Shown here: positions 27,463-36,700 of the stretch, piece by piece
Numbering within the stretch: position 1 is the stretch's first letter
Layout: every line of letters begins with the position of its first letter
Assembly: GCF_004959775.1 (NCBI RefSeq)
Contig: NZ_SJZG01000003.1
Coordinates: 372,001-436,000, forward strand
Origin: Agromyces sp. H66
GTDB taxonomy: Bacteria > Actinomycetota > Actinomycetes > Actinomycetales > Microbacteriaceae
Length of the DNA stretch: 64,000 nt
Reading direction: 5' to 3'
Position numbers and translations under genes: made by a program
The notes under the pieces: generated by a model
Seen by the model: only the letters and a program-made list of their open reading frames with translations
Database searches by the model: none
Told to the model about the DNA's origin: nothing

Positions 27463-28866
27463 ATGACCAATCCCCCCGAACAGCCTGCCCCGCCGCCCGC
27501 CACCGCGAACAGCGGCGCCATCGGCGTCATGGGCCTGCAATTGCAGGAGGGTCGGAAGATCCCGCGCCGGCAGGTCGTCTCGTGGGCGCTCTGGGACTGG
27601 GCGACGCAGCCGTTCAACTCGGTCATCCTCACCTTCGTGTTCACGGCGCTCTACCTCACGAGCGACACGTTCCTCGATCCGGCCGTCGCCACGCTCGCGG
27701 AGGGCGACCCGGCGCGCGAGGCCGCACTCGCCGAGCTGGCGAGCGGCCTCGGCTGGGCGATCACCGTTGCCGGCATCCTGATCGCGGTGCTCGCCCCCGT
27801 GCTCGGCCAGCGGGCCGACATCGCGGGCCGTCGCAAGCTGTGGCTGGGCGGCGCGACGCTCGCACTCGTGGCGTGCATGTTCGGGCTGTTCTTCGTGCAG
27901 GGTGCGCCCGCGTACTTCCTGCTCGGCGTGTCGCTCATCGCCGCGGGCACGGTGTTCAGCGAGATCGCGGGCGTGAACTACAACGCCATGCTGGTGCAGG
28001 TGTCGACGCCGAAGACGGTCGGCAAGGTCTCGGGGCTCGGCTGGGGTCTCGGGTACATCGGCGGCATCGTCGCGCTCGTCATCGTCGTCATCGCGACCAC
28101 GTTCGACTGGTGGGGCATGCCCACCGAGAACGGCCTCGCGTTCCGGGTGATCGCCGTCGGGTGTGCGGTCTGGACGCTCGTGTTCGCGTGGCCCGTGTTC
28201 GCGTACGTGCCCGAGGCGCCGCCCGCACCACGCCGCGAACACGTGTCGTTCTTCCGTGGGTACGTCGTGCTCGTGAAGGACGTCATCGCGCTGTGGAGGG
28301 AGTCGCGCCCCACGTTCTGGTTCCTGCTCGCGAGCGCCGTGTTCCGCGACGGGCTCGCAGGCGTGTTCGCGTTCGGCGCCGTCATCGCGGCGGTCGCGTT
28401 CCGTTTCACGCAGGACGAGGTGCTGATCTTCGGCGTCGCGGCGAACCTGGTCGCCGGCCTCTCGACCATCCTCGCCGGACGCTTCGACGACCGGTTCGGA
28501 GCTCGCGCGGTGATCATCTTCGCCCTGTCGGGCCTCCTCGCCGCCGGCCTCGCCGTGTTCTTCCTGCACGACGCGGGCAAGGTCGTGTTCTGGATCTTCG
28601 GGCTGACCCTCACGCTGTTCGTGGGACCGGCGCAGGCGGCCTCGCGTTCGTTCCTCGCCCGGGTGACCCCGGCCGGCCGGGAGAGCGAGATCTTCGGGCT
28701 CTACGCGACCACCGGCCGGGCTGCCAGCTTCCTGTCGCCGCTCCTGTGGTCGACGTTCATCGTCGTGTTCGGGGCGACCTACTGGGGCATCCTGGGCATC
28801 ATGATCGTCGTCGCCGCCGGACTCGTGATGATGTTCTTCGTGAAGGCGCCGGCCGAGCGGGCCTGA
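27463..28866 (+). CDS. UMF1/Atg22-like MFS transporter
   Basis: 467 residues with about 12 hydrophobic segments. SWALWDWATQPFNSVILTFVFTALYL at the start and the AGRRKLWLGGATL loop motif place it in the UMF1 (Atg22-like) MFS branch. Substrate unknown; relatives have been linked to amino acid efflux. ATG 27463 has a weak upstream box (GAGGC). The stop is inside the 5' arm of the terminator hairpin at 28863. Confidence 0.85.
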   Translation: MTNPPEQPAPPPATANSGAIGVMGLQLQEGRKIPRRQVVSWALWDWATQPFNSVILTFVFTALYLTSDTFLDPAVATLAEGDPAREAALAELASGLGWAITVAGILIAVLAPVLGQRADIAGRRKLWLGGATLALVACMFGLFFVQGAPAYFLLGVSLIAAGTVFSEIAGVNYNAMLVQVSTPKTVGKVSGLGWGLGYIGGIVALVIVVIATTFDWWGMPTENGLAFRVIAVGCAVWTLVFAWPVFAYVPEAPPAPRREHVSFFRGYVVLVKDVIALWRESRPTFWFLLASAVFRDGLAGVFAFGAVIAAVAFRFTQDEVLIFGVAANLVAGLSTILAGRFDDRFGARAVIIFALSGLLAAGLAVFFLHDAGKVVFWIFGLTLTLFVGPAQAASRSFLARVTPAGRESEIFGLYATTGRAASFLSPLLWSTFIVVFGATYWGILGIMIVVAAGLVMMFFVKAPAERA

Positions 28867-28895
28867 GCCGGGTTCGACCCGCCGAACCGGCTCAG
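28863..28895. terminator. Hairpin terminator between convergent genes
   Basis: CTGAGCCGGGTTCG (28863-28876) pairs with CGAACCGGCTCAG (28883-28895), one bulged base, loop ACCCGC. It includes the MFS stop codon and precedes the end of the convergent MarR gene, so it may serve both. Confidence 0.6.
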
Positions 28896-28898
28896 CCC

Positions 28899-28965
28899 GT
28901 GCGCCACTTGTGCGCCCGGCGCGCCAGTCCGAGTGGCGCGCAAGGCGCCGAAGTGGCGCGCAAGG
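28899..28965. repeat. Short repeat cluster of AAGTGGCGC units
   Basis: AGTGGCGCGCAAGG occurs at 28932-28945 and again at 28952-28965 (20-base period), and GCGCCACTTGTGCGCC at 28901-28916 is their inverted counterpart (14 of 16 bases pair). The block fills the gap between the convergent genes and may add a second terminator or be a dispersed repeat. Confidence 0.6.
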
Positions 28966-28968
28966 GAC

Positions 28969-29583
28969 TCAGTCCCGCCCCCAAGCCGCGGCGAACCGGG
29001 TGAGCAGGTCGGCGAACTGCCGGCGCTCGGTCGGCGAGAAGTCGGCGAGGGCGCGTTCGATCGCCCCGCGCCGTCGGTCGAGCAGCGACGAGAGTGCCGT
29101 GCGCCCGGCCTCGGTGATGACGAGGATGCTGCGTCTGGCGTCGTGCGGATCGACGTCGCGCCGCACGTGGCCGGCGTCGACCGCGGCCTGCACGAGCCGA
29201 CTCGCCCGCGGCTGGTCGACGCCGATCGCCGCGGCGAGATCGGTCACCGAGCTCGGTCCGCGATTGGCGAGCACCATGAGCAGTCGCATCGCGGCGTGAC
29301 CGCCCCGGCCCCCGGGGCCGCCGTGGCGCCGCGGTCCGCCGTGATCGCGGTGGGGGTGCGCCCCGAACGGGCCGATGCCGTGCCGATGCGCCGCGTCCGC
29401 GGCGCCGGGTCCGCCCGGGCCCCACCCGAACGGGCCGCCCGGGCCCCAGCCGAATTGGGCACCCGGTCCTCGGCCGCGGAGCGCCCCGAGCGCGGCCTCG
29501 ACCGCCGCGACGTCGGAGGACGGCTCGTCGGCCCCGGCCGAGTCTGCGGGTTCGCCGAGTCCGCCTTGACGAGGTGGTGACAT
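28969..29583 (-). CDS. MarR-family regulator with His/Gly-rich N-terminal region
   Basis: 204 residues from ATG 29583. Residues about 35-98 form a low-complexity segment rich in Gly, Pro and His (FGWGPGGPFGWGPGGP, HRHGIGPFGAHPHRDHGG). A MarR winged helix (residues about 99-204: AMRLLMVLANRGPSSVTDLAAAIGVDQPRASRLVQAAVDAGHVRRDVDPHDARRSILVITEAGR) follows. The His cluster could bind metal such as Ni, Co or Cu. Its start codon lies within the operator TGACATGCATGTCA (29578-29591), a sign of autorepression. Confidence 0.85.
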   Translation of the reverse strand: MSPPRQGGLGEPADSAGADEPSSDVAAVEAALGALRGRGPGAQFGWGPGGPFGWGPGGPGAADAAHRHGIGPFGAHPHRDHGGPRRHGGPGGRGGHAAMRLLMVLANRGPSSVTDLAAAIGVDQPRASRLVQAAVDAGHVRRDVDPHDARRSILVITEAGRTALSSLLDRRRGAIERALADFSPTERRQFADLLTRFAAAWGRD

Positions 29584-29618
29584 GCATGTCATCCTACATG
29601 TACATGTCATTTGACATG
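29578..29618. promoter_or_regulatory. Three palindromes between divergent MarR genes
   Basis: TGACATGCATGTCA (29578-29591) and CATGTCA-TT-TGACATG (29603-29618) are perfect inverted repeats with a common core TGACAT; TACATGTA (29595-29602) sits between them. The left one covers the start codon of the minus-strand gene and the right one is about 60 bases before the plus-strand gene. They are about 25 bases apart, centre to centre, as for side-by-side binding of two dimers. Confidence 0.8.
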
Positions 29619-29678
29619 CAATCGAAGGACGCGCATCGCGCGCCGGGCGCCGAACGGCGCACCGAGAGAGGAACACCC

Positions 29679-30380
29679 ATGAACACCGATCAGACGAACA
29701 CCGATCAGATCACCCCCGACGAGCCCGAGCGCCGACCCCTCGGCTTCTGGCTCAAGCTCGTCGACCGCCGCATCTCCGAGGAGATGGAGACGCTCTTCGC
29801 CGCCGACGGCATCACCCGCCGCGACTGGCGGATGCTGAACCTCCTCGCCGGGACGGCGCACGACGAGCACCTCGCCGACCGCCTGCACGCCAAGCCCCAC
29901 GTCCTGCACCGCATGGTGGATCGCGGGTGGGTCGCCGGCTTCCCGCCGGAGATCACCGAAGCCGGGCGCGAGGCACGCGACCGGCTCGAGTCACAGGTGA
30001 ACGCACTCCGCGAGCGCGTCGCCGGCGCGGTCTCGCCCGAGGACTTCGCGACGACGTTGCGAAGCCTCGAGGCCATCGCCCGCGAACTCGGCTGGGACGA
30101 GTCGCAGCCGCTCCCCCGCGGGCGCCGCGGGGGCCGCCGATTCGGTCATCGCCATCACGGCATGCCGATGCACGGCTTCGGCCCTCGCGACGGCTTCGCC
30201 CCGCGCGCTGACGTCGCCCCGCGCGACGGCTTCGGCCCGCGCGACGGCTTCGGCCCCTGGCGTCACCGCGGCCACCGGGTCGCGCCGCAGGACGTGCATG
30301 TCCACGTGCACCTGCACGACGGCGCCGGCGCCGGCGCCGACGACGGTGCCCGAGGCGAGCAGCACCGGCGAGGCGCATAA
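29679..30380 (+). CDS. MarR-like winged-helix protein with His-rich tail
   Basis: 233 residues. A degenerate MarR fold occupies residues about 20-150 (PLGFWLKLVDRRISEEMETLFAADGITRRDWRMLNLLAGT...HRMVDRGWV). The tail (from 150) is His/Gly/Pro/Arg-rich (HRHHGMPMHGFGPRDG, repeats of APRDGFGPRDGFGPW, then VHVHVHLHDG) and could bind several metal ions. It is the divergent partner of the other His-rich MarR gene, sharing the palindromes at 29578-29618. ATG 29679 has a GAGAGAGG box upstream; longer starts inside the operator are not favoured. Confidence 0.75.
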   Translation: MNTDQTNTDQITPDEPERRPLGFWLKLVDRRISEEMETLFAADGITRRDWRMLNLLAGTAHDEHLADRLHAKPHVLHRMVDRGWVAGFPPEITEAGREARDRLESQVNALRERVAGAVSPEDFATTLRSLEAIARELGWDESQPLPRGRRGGRRFGHRHHGMPMHGFGPRDGFAPRADVAPRDGFGPRDGFGPWRHRGHRVAPQDVHVHVHLHDGAGAGADDGARGEQHRRGA

Positions 30381-30432
30381 CCACCGGGTCGCGACCGCCG
30401 GACCGACAGGACCGGCGGTCGCGACATGCGCA

Positions 30433-31062
30433 TCAGTCGTCGCCGGTGGATGCCTCGCCCGCGGCCGCCCCGGCTCCCCGCGCGTTGTACACCACGGCGT
30501 CGGATGCCCCGAACGCGCGGAACACCTCGATCGCGTCGTCATGGCCGACGCCGACCGACACGCGGATGCCACGTCGCTCGAACTCCCCGACCCAGTCCTC
30601 GGGCATGGGACCCTCGTCGAACCCCGTGAGCTCCTCGACCTCGGCGCCCTCGCCCGCGATCGTGAGCGCGCGCACGCCCGACCACATCGTGGCGCCGTAG
30701 CACATGACGCACGGCCGCCAGTTGACGACGAGTTCCAGCTCCGCGCCCTCGGCGCCGAGGTCCCACCGCCCGAGCCTCCGTTGCGCGAGGCTCAGCGCCA
30801 TCATCTCGGCGTGCATCGCGCTCAGGTCGGTGCCGAGCACGACGTTGACGCCGACGGAGACGAGCTCGCCCGACCTCCGGTCCACCACGAGCGCCGCGAA
30901 CGGGCCGCCGTTGCCGGCCCGCCAGTTTCGATCGGCGAGTTCGTTCGCGAGCGCCGTGCGCTCCTCGACGGAGCCGAGCGGCCGAGCGGCGACCTCGTCG
31001 AGGGCGTCGACGAGCCACTCGGGCAACGACGCGGAGAAGGCGGTGGCGAACGGCTCATCCAT
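30433..31062 (-). CDS. Cytidine/guanine deaminase-type zinc enzyme
   Basis: 209 residues. Zinc-binding motifs of the CMP/dCMP deaminase fold are intact: HAEM (His84, Glu86 for proton transfer) and PCVMC (Cys118, Cys121). The N-terminal half has the ...GGPFAALVVDRRSGELVSVGVNVV beta core. The family deaminates bases or nucleosides such as guanine, cytosine or riboflavin-pathway intermediates; specificity is not readable. ATG 31062 is the most likely start; another in-frame ATG lies three codons upstream. It is convergent with MarR2. Confidence 0.82.
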   Translation of the reverse strand: MDEPFATAFSASLPEWLVDALDEVAARPLGSVEERTALANELADRNWRAGNGGPFAALVVDRRSGELVSVGVNVVLGTDLSAMHAEMMALSLAQRRLGRWDLGAEGAELELVVNWRPCVMCYGATMWSGVRALTIAGEGAEVEELTGFDEGPMPEDWVGEFERRGIRVSVGVGHDDAIEVFRAFGASDAVVYNARGAGAAAGEASTGDD

Positions 31063-31174
31063 GCGCCCCATTCTCTCGCGAGGGCCTCGGATCCGAGCAC
31101 TCCCCTCGAACGGGGGGAGGCGGGCGGGTAGGGTGAGGGCCGGGTGCGACGAGGAGGAGGGCGAAGGCTGATCC
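31063..31174 (+). promoter_or_regulatory. Intergenic region upstream of membrane protein
   Basis: No gene. It holds CTCCCC-TCGAAC-GGGGGG (an inverted repeat from about 31100) and a TAGGGT box near 31130 that could be a -10 element for the gene at 31175, whose GTG has GAGGAGG upstream. Confidence 0.25.
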
Positions 31175-31729
31175 GTGACCACGACGCTCAAGGTGAAGCA
31201 GCGACGACAGCAACGTCGGCGCGCGATCGGGTACGTCCTCATCACGGCCGGCCTGGCCGTTTCGATCTGGGTGAGCACGCTGCTCGCCCCGCCGCCGTGG
31301 CTGCACACGCTCGCGGTGTTCGCCCATCTCGCGTCGCTCATCATCGGGCTGGGCGCGGTGCTCGCGGTGGAGTGGTACGCCCTGCTCTGGTCCACCGAGT
31401 GGCGGTCGGTACGCGACCTCCGCCAGGTCGACGTCACCCTGAGACCGTTGATCTGGGTCGGCCTCATCGGCCTGCTCGCATCGGGCGCCCTGCTGCAGCC
31501 CGATCTGGAGGCGCCGACGACCATCCTGAAGCTCGTCGCCGTGCTGGTCGTCTCGCTCAACGGCGTCGCGCTCACGCAGTGGACGGCCTACCTCGCCCGG
31601 TTCCCACGGAAGATGCGCTTCCGTGCGCTCCCGCGGCGGGCTCGGATCCGGTTCATCGCCACCGCAGTGCTCTCGCAGGCCGCCTGGTGGACGGCGGTCG
31701 TCATCGGGATGCTCAACTCCACCACGTGA
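31175..31729 (+). CDS. Membrane protein, four helices
   Basis: 184 residues. A basic N-terminus is followed by about four hydrophobic segments (AIGYVLITAGLAVSIWVSTLLA, TLAVFAHLASLIIGLGAVLAV, PLIWVGLIGLLASGALL, TILKLVAVLVVSLNGVAL) and a last one near the end. It has no recognised family. It starts with GTG after GAGGAGG and lies 136 bases before the VWA-protein gene, so the two may be linked. Confidence 0.75.
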   Translation: MTTTLKVKQRRQQRRRAIGYVLITAGLAVSIWVSTLLAPPPWLHTLAVFAHLASLIIGLGAVLAVEWYALLWSTEWRSVRDLRQVDVTLRPLIWVGLIGLLASGALLQPDLEAPTTILKLVAVLVVSLNGVALTQWTAYLARFPRKMRFRALPRRARIRFIATAVLSQAAWWTAVVIGMLNSTT

Positions 31730-31821
31730 CCCCGCCCGGTTCTCCACAGCCCCACTGGGCCCCCCGAGAAACCCGATATATGCTCGCCTTCATCCCCCGT
31801 ACCACACCCGAGGACGATTCG

Positions 31822-31869
31822 ATGTCCGAAGCACTCGTGACCGACGCCCCCACGCGAGGCCCACGATGA
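31822..31869 (+). CDS. Mini-ORF overlapping VWA gene by ATGA
   Basis: 15 residues (MSEALVTDAPTRGPR) with a GAGGA box seven bases upstream. The stop overlaps the next start as ATGA, so ribosomes finishing it could restart on the VWA gene. An in-frame ATG at 31780 would extend it to 29 residues. Conservation is unknown; it may be chance. Confidence 0.35.
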   Translation: MSEALVTDAPTRGPR

Positions 31870-33770
31870 GCGCCGACACGTCCGGGCCGCGGCGCGAGCG
31901 GCGCCGGCTTCGCCGGGTGCGCCGCCGTCGCACGGTCTGGGCGATCGCCGCCGGCACGGCGCTCGTGCTCGTCGCCGCCGGGGGCGCCGTCGCCGCCGCG
32001 ATCATGAACGGTCAGGATCCGTCCGACGAGGCGCAGGACGCGCTCGAGACGCCGGCCGAGGCGGAGCCCATCGTGTTCCCCGAGGACGAACCGGCGGCGA
32101 GCGCCGGCGCCGAACCGTGCACGAAGGTGACCGTCCTTTCGTCGCTCGAGAACTTCGAGATGGTGTCCCGACTGGTCGAGGGCTACAACGCCCAGCCACG
32201 CGACATCGACGGCAGTTGCGTGACGGTCGTGGCGACGAGGGACAAGTCCGGCCTCGCCGCCGAGGACGCCGCAGCCGGCTTCCCCGAGCTGGCCGCCGAC
32301 GAGCGCCCCACCGTCTGGATCCCCGACGCCAGCTCGTGGCTCGCGACGGCCCGCACGTTGGGTGGCGGCGTGAACGTGCCCGCCGAGGGCACCAGCATCG
32401 GGTCATCCGACATCGTGATCGCCATGCCCGCGGCACTCGCTGCCGCGATCGGGTGGGATCGGGAGCGCCCGAGCTGGGACGACGTCTTCGCCGCCGCCGA
32501 GGACGCGGAGGCATGGAGCGATCTCGGCCATCCCGAGTGGGGCGAGTTCAAGCTCGGCAAGACGAGCCCGCTCATCGCCTCGTCCGGCGAGGCAGCGCTG
32601 CTCGCCTCCTACGGGTCCGCGGCGGGCTCCGTCGGCGAGTTGACGGTCGAGCAGATCCGCGATGCGAGCGTGACCGAAGAGGTCCGGCAGCACGAGCTCT
32701 CGACCAGCCACTACATGGCGACCCCCGAGCACTTCCTCTGGCATGCCCGTCAGTCGGAGGACAAGGGGTCGGTCGCCGACTTCCTCTCGGCGGTCATCGT
32801 CGACGAGAAGTCCGTGTGGGACTACAACCGCGGAGTCACGAGCCGCGACGGCATCACCCGCGTGGCGAGCGATCCGCCGGCCGAGCAGCTCGTGCCGATC
32901 TACCCGAGCGACGGCTACTTCGTCGCCGACAATCCCGCCGTCGTGCTCGGCGGGTCCTGGGTGGGCGAGGCCGAGGCCGCCGCCGGCCAGGACTTCCTGC
33001 GCTTCACCGGCACCAAGCAGGGCCAGCAGATCGTGCGCGAGTCGGGCTACCGCGACCTCAACCGCACGTTCGACCCGCTGGTCGCCGAGGTCGGCCGCCT
33101 CGCAGACGACCAGTCCGACCGACTGCCGTTCCCTGACGGCAAGGTGATCCGGGCGATGCACGAGGCGTTCCCCGAGGTGCGCAAGCGCGCTGCGGTGCTG
33201 TTCCTCGTCGACGTGTCGGGCTCGATGGAGGAACCGATCGCGACGGGCGCGTCGAAGCTGGCCGCGGCGAAGGACGCCATCACACAGGCGCTGGGGCACT
33301 TCACACCCGGCGACGAGGTCGGCCTGGCCGCGTTCTCGGCCGTCGACGACGGCCCCATCAGCCCCGGACTGGTGAGTCCCGTGGCCGACATCGGCGAGAC
33401 GCGCGCCGACTTCCTCAAGGCTCTCGGATCGCTCCGACCCGTGGAGTTCACCCCGCTCTACGCGGCCGTCGACGAGTTCGCGCGTCAGCGCGCCGCCGAC
33501 TGGAATCCCGATCGCATCAATGCGATCGTCCTCCTGAGCGACGGCAAGAACGAGACCGCCGCGCCGACGATCGACGCTCCGCAGACGCTCACGAACCTCG
33601 ACGCACTCCATCACGACACGCCGGTGCTCGTGTTCACGCTCGCCTACGGCGCCGATGCCGACGTCTCGACCCTGCAGTCGATCTCGAGCGCGACTGGCGC
33701 CCACTTCTACGACGCCACGGATCCGACGAAGGTCCGCGACGTCCTCGGCGACCTCGTGACGAGCTTCTAG
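31866..33770 (+). CDS. Solute-binding and VWA-domain fusion protein, membrane-anchored
   Basis: 634 residues. One N-terminal membrane segment (TVWAIAAGTALVLVAAGGAVAAAIM) exports the rest. Residues about 80-420 resemble a periplasmic binding protein fold (CTKVTVLSSLENFEMVSRLVEGYNA, PTVWIPDASSWLATA). Residues about 440-634 are a VWA domain with an intact MIDAS: DVSGS near 449, a Thr in FTPLYAAV and Asp in LLSDGKNE. This fusion is found in actinobacteria without an assigned function; metal-dependent protein contact at the cell surface is the usual guess. Its end shares a CTAG with the convergent nuclease gene. Confidence 0.85.
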   Translation: MSADTSGPRRERRRLRRVRRRRTVWAIAAGTALVLVAAGGAVAAAIMNGQDPSDEAQDALETPAEAEPIVFPEDEPAASAGAEPCTKVTVLSSLENFEMVSRLVEGYNAQPRDIDGSCVTVVATRDKSGLAAEDAAAGFPELAADERPTVWIPDASSWLATARTLGGGVNVPAEGTSIGSSDIVIAMPAALAAAIGWDRERPSWDDVFAAAEDAEAWSDLGHPEWGEFKLGKTSPLIASSGEAALLASYGSAAGSVGELTVEQIRDASVTEEVRQHELSTSHYMATPEHFLWHARQSEDKGSVADFLSAVIVDEKSVWDYNRGVTSRDGITRVASDPPAEQLVPIYPSDGYFVADNPAVVLGGSWVGEAEAAAGQDFLRFTGTKQGQQIVRESGYRDLNRTFDPLVAEVGRLADDQSDRLPFPDGKVIRAMHEAFPEVRKRAAVLFLVDVSGSMEEPIATGASKLAAAKDAITQALGHFTPGDEVGLAAFSAVDDGPISPGLVSPVADIGETRADFLKALGSLRPVEFTPLYAAVDEFARQRAADWNPDRINAIVLLSDGKNETAAPTIDAPQTLTNLDALHHDTPVLVFTLAYGADADVSTLQSISSATGAHFYDATDPTKVRDVLGDLVTSF

Positions 33771-36700
33771 CCCACCTGGGGCAACACCCTCACGGTCACC
33801 TCGACCGTCGTGGTGTTGCCCGCGGCATCCGTCGCCTCGAACGTGGCGACGTACACGGCGCCCTGCCGCGCGAGCAGCTCCACCTCGGTGTCGGACACGA
33901 TGCGGTAGTCGGCCTTGTGCCCCGTGGCCTCGATCCCGACGAGCTCGACCGTGACGTCGCGGCCGGAGTTGTCGGTCGCGTCGATGTCGAACTCCACCGT
34001 GTGCCACTGGGCATCGGGCGGGAATACGGCCTCGGGGTCCGCCGTCACCTCCAGCTCAGGAGCGGTGTTGTCGAGCTCGAGGCCGATGAGCACGGGGTCG
34101 TGATCGCTCGAACGGTAGGCGTCGGACGCGTACAGGGCGTCCTGCGCGGGCTTCTTGAACGTCATGTCGTAGTCGATGAGGCTCGGCTCGTCGGCGTTGA
34201 CTGCCCACGTCGTGGCCTCGACGACGTCATCGACGAGGCCCGTTCCCGCGAGCCCGTAGTCGAGGTAGCCGAGCTGTCCGTCGAACACGTACGAGTAGGC
34301 GTACTCGCCCTGGTCGCGCAGGAGCAGGTCCGTGTAGCCGGCCTCCGTGAGCACCTGGATCGGGTCCTCCTGGTCGTACGAGTTCAGGTCGCCGATGATG
34401 AGTTCGCGACCCGGAGCGGCCGCCGTCGGCCCGGTGGCCAGCCAGTCGACCATGGCCGCGGCCGCCTCGGTGCGCACGATGTTGCAGTTGCCCTGGCCGT
34501 TCGGGTCCTGCGGCTCGCCGGCGCAGGCCGACCCCTTCGACTTCAGGTGGTTCACGACCACCGCGACGTCGCCGCCGGTCTGGTTGTCGGTGAAGGCCTG
34601 CGCGAGCGCCGGACGGTTGTGGTCGTCGATCCAACGCGGGTCGACGGACTCGTCGAGCACGGCGTGGTCACCGGCGGGGGTCACCTCGGCGGGCTTGTAG
34701 ATGAGCGCTGTCGTGATCACGTCGGTGCCCAGCACGCCGGTCGAGATGAAGTTGTACGTTCCCGCACCCATCTCGGCGTTCAGCGCGTCGACCAGGGCGC
34801 TCACCGCGGTGTCGCCGTTGTTCTCGATCTCGATGAGGCCGACGATGTCGGCGTCGAGCTGCGAGATCGCGCTCACGATCTTGTCCTGCTGGCGCTCGAA
34901 CTCCACCGCGTCGCTCGCTCCCCGCGAGCCGAAGGTCGTGAAGTAGTTCAGCACGTTGAAGCTCGCGACCGTGGTCGAACCTCCGACCACCGGAGCCTCG
35001 GGCCGCGGGTTCGCAACATCGAAGTCGGCGCCCTGCGTCGGCTGCACCGCCCAGGTGTCGAACCGGTAGTCGAGCACCCCGGTGACGTTCGTCACGAGGT
35101 CGCCGCCGCGGAACAGGTTGTCGAGCGTGAACTCGGCACCGTTGGGGTGGATCGCCGGGTCGGGGTTCTCCTCGCTGCGGCCGTCGTCGATCGTGATCCG
35201 GTTCAGCGCGTTCTCCTCGGCGAGCGCGATCGCCTCGGGCGACCCGGCGTCGTAGACCGCGGTGGGCTGGTGCTGGCGATCGGTGCCGACGGTGATCAGG
35301 CCGTAGCGGCCGTACTCGAAGAACTCGAGGATCGAGAGCGTCTGCGGCAGGGTGACGCGCATGCCCTCGAGCGGCTCGTAGTCGGCGGGCCCCGCGGGCA
35401 GGCTGAACTCGGCGGCCGTCGGCAGCGCCTCGCCCGAGGCGCAGATCGCGTTCGCCGTGGCGGTGACCTCGGTCATGCCGAAGAACTCGCTCACCGTGCC
35501 GGCGATGTGCACCACGTCGCCCTCGGCGACGTCGAGACCGGTCGGCGCGTACACGAAGATGCCGTCGGATGTCGCAGCGTCGCCGTCGCCGGCATCCTGC
35601 AGGTAGTAGCCCTCGAAGCCGCCGACCTGGAAGTCGCCGGTGACGACGCCCTCGATCTGGACGGATGCTCCGACCACGGGCGAGGCGTCGCCAGGTCCCT
35701 GCACGGAGCCGATCGTGACGGTCGGCGCCGCACAGTCGGCGGGCGGCAGCGGCACGACGACGACGGTCAGCGAGTTGCGCGCGCCGGGCGTGTTCGCCGC
35801 CTCGCCGGCGACGAGCGAGCCGGTCCGGCCCGGAATGCCGGCGAGGTCGAAGTCGTTGCGCACCCAGTCGGCCGTCGAGTCGGTGTCGGTGCCGTCGGGG
35901 ATGCGCGAGGCGCCGCCGGGCGCGAACGGCAGGCCGTCGTACTCGGCGGTCAGCACGGTATCGCCGTAGGCGAAGTCGCTCGCACCGCCGTCGTGCACCG
36001 CGATGGAGTCGACGACGGTGAGGCCGGCGACGTCGTCGAGGACGCCGTCATCGTCGGCGTCGAGGTCGTCGCCGAGCGCTCCGGCGAAGCCCGTGACGAG
36101 CAGCAGCGAGACGGTGCCGTTCTCGAGCGTGTTGGCGGCAAGCCACGTGATCGAGCGACCATCGGCGTCGGCGGCGTCGAGCGAGACGACCTCGTCGACG
36201 ACGCCGAGCGACGAACCGCCGTCGCCCTCGATCTCGAGCACGCGGAAGTCGCTGAGATCGGTGCCCGGCTCGACCAGCACCTCGACGTACTCGACGTCGG
36301 TGCCGGCGGTCGAGGACGAGAACTCGTTGATCACGGGCTCCTGCGGCCCGACCTCGCCGCAGAAGTGAGCACCCAATCCGTCGAAGGTGTCGGTCGCGTA
36401 GCCCTCCCACTCGAGCGCAGGGTCGAACACGTCGGTCTGGTCGGTGTCGCCGACGCACACCGACGCCATGCGGCGCAGCGTGTTGTCGGCGGTGGACACC
36501 AGTCCGGTGCCCCACTGGGAGCCCGGGTCGAACCCGACCTGGCCGATCGCGTCGACCACGGCGTCGCCGCGCGTCAGCACGATCGCGTCGTCGCCGTTGT
36601 ACCAGCTGGCGCTGCTCGTCTGGTCGGCGACGGCGAGGACGCCGGCGCTCGCGGACCCGTGTGCGACGACGTGCACGTCGCCGGGTGCCACCGTGCCGGT

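Noticed and set aside
27535-27546. Palindrome CTGCAATTGCAG within the UMF1-type transporter gene
   Set aside because: Short, inside coding sequence and explained by codons for Leu-Gln-Leu-Gln.
28932-28965. Two direct repeats that might suggest a CRISPR array
   Set aside because: Only two copies, six-base spacing and no cas genes.
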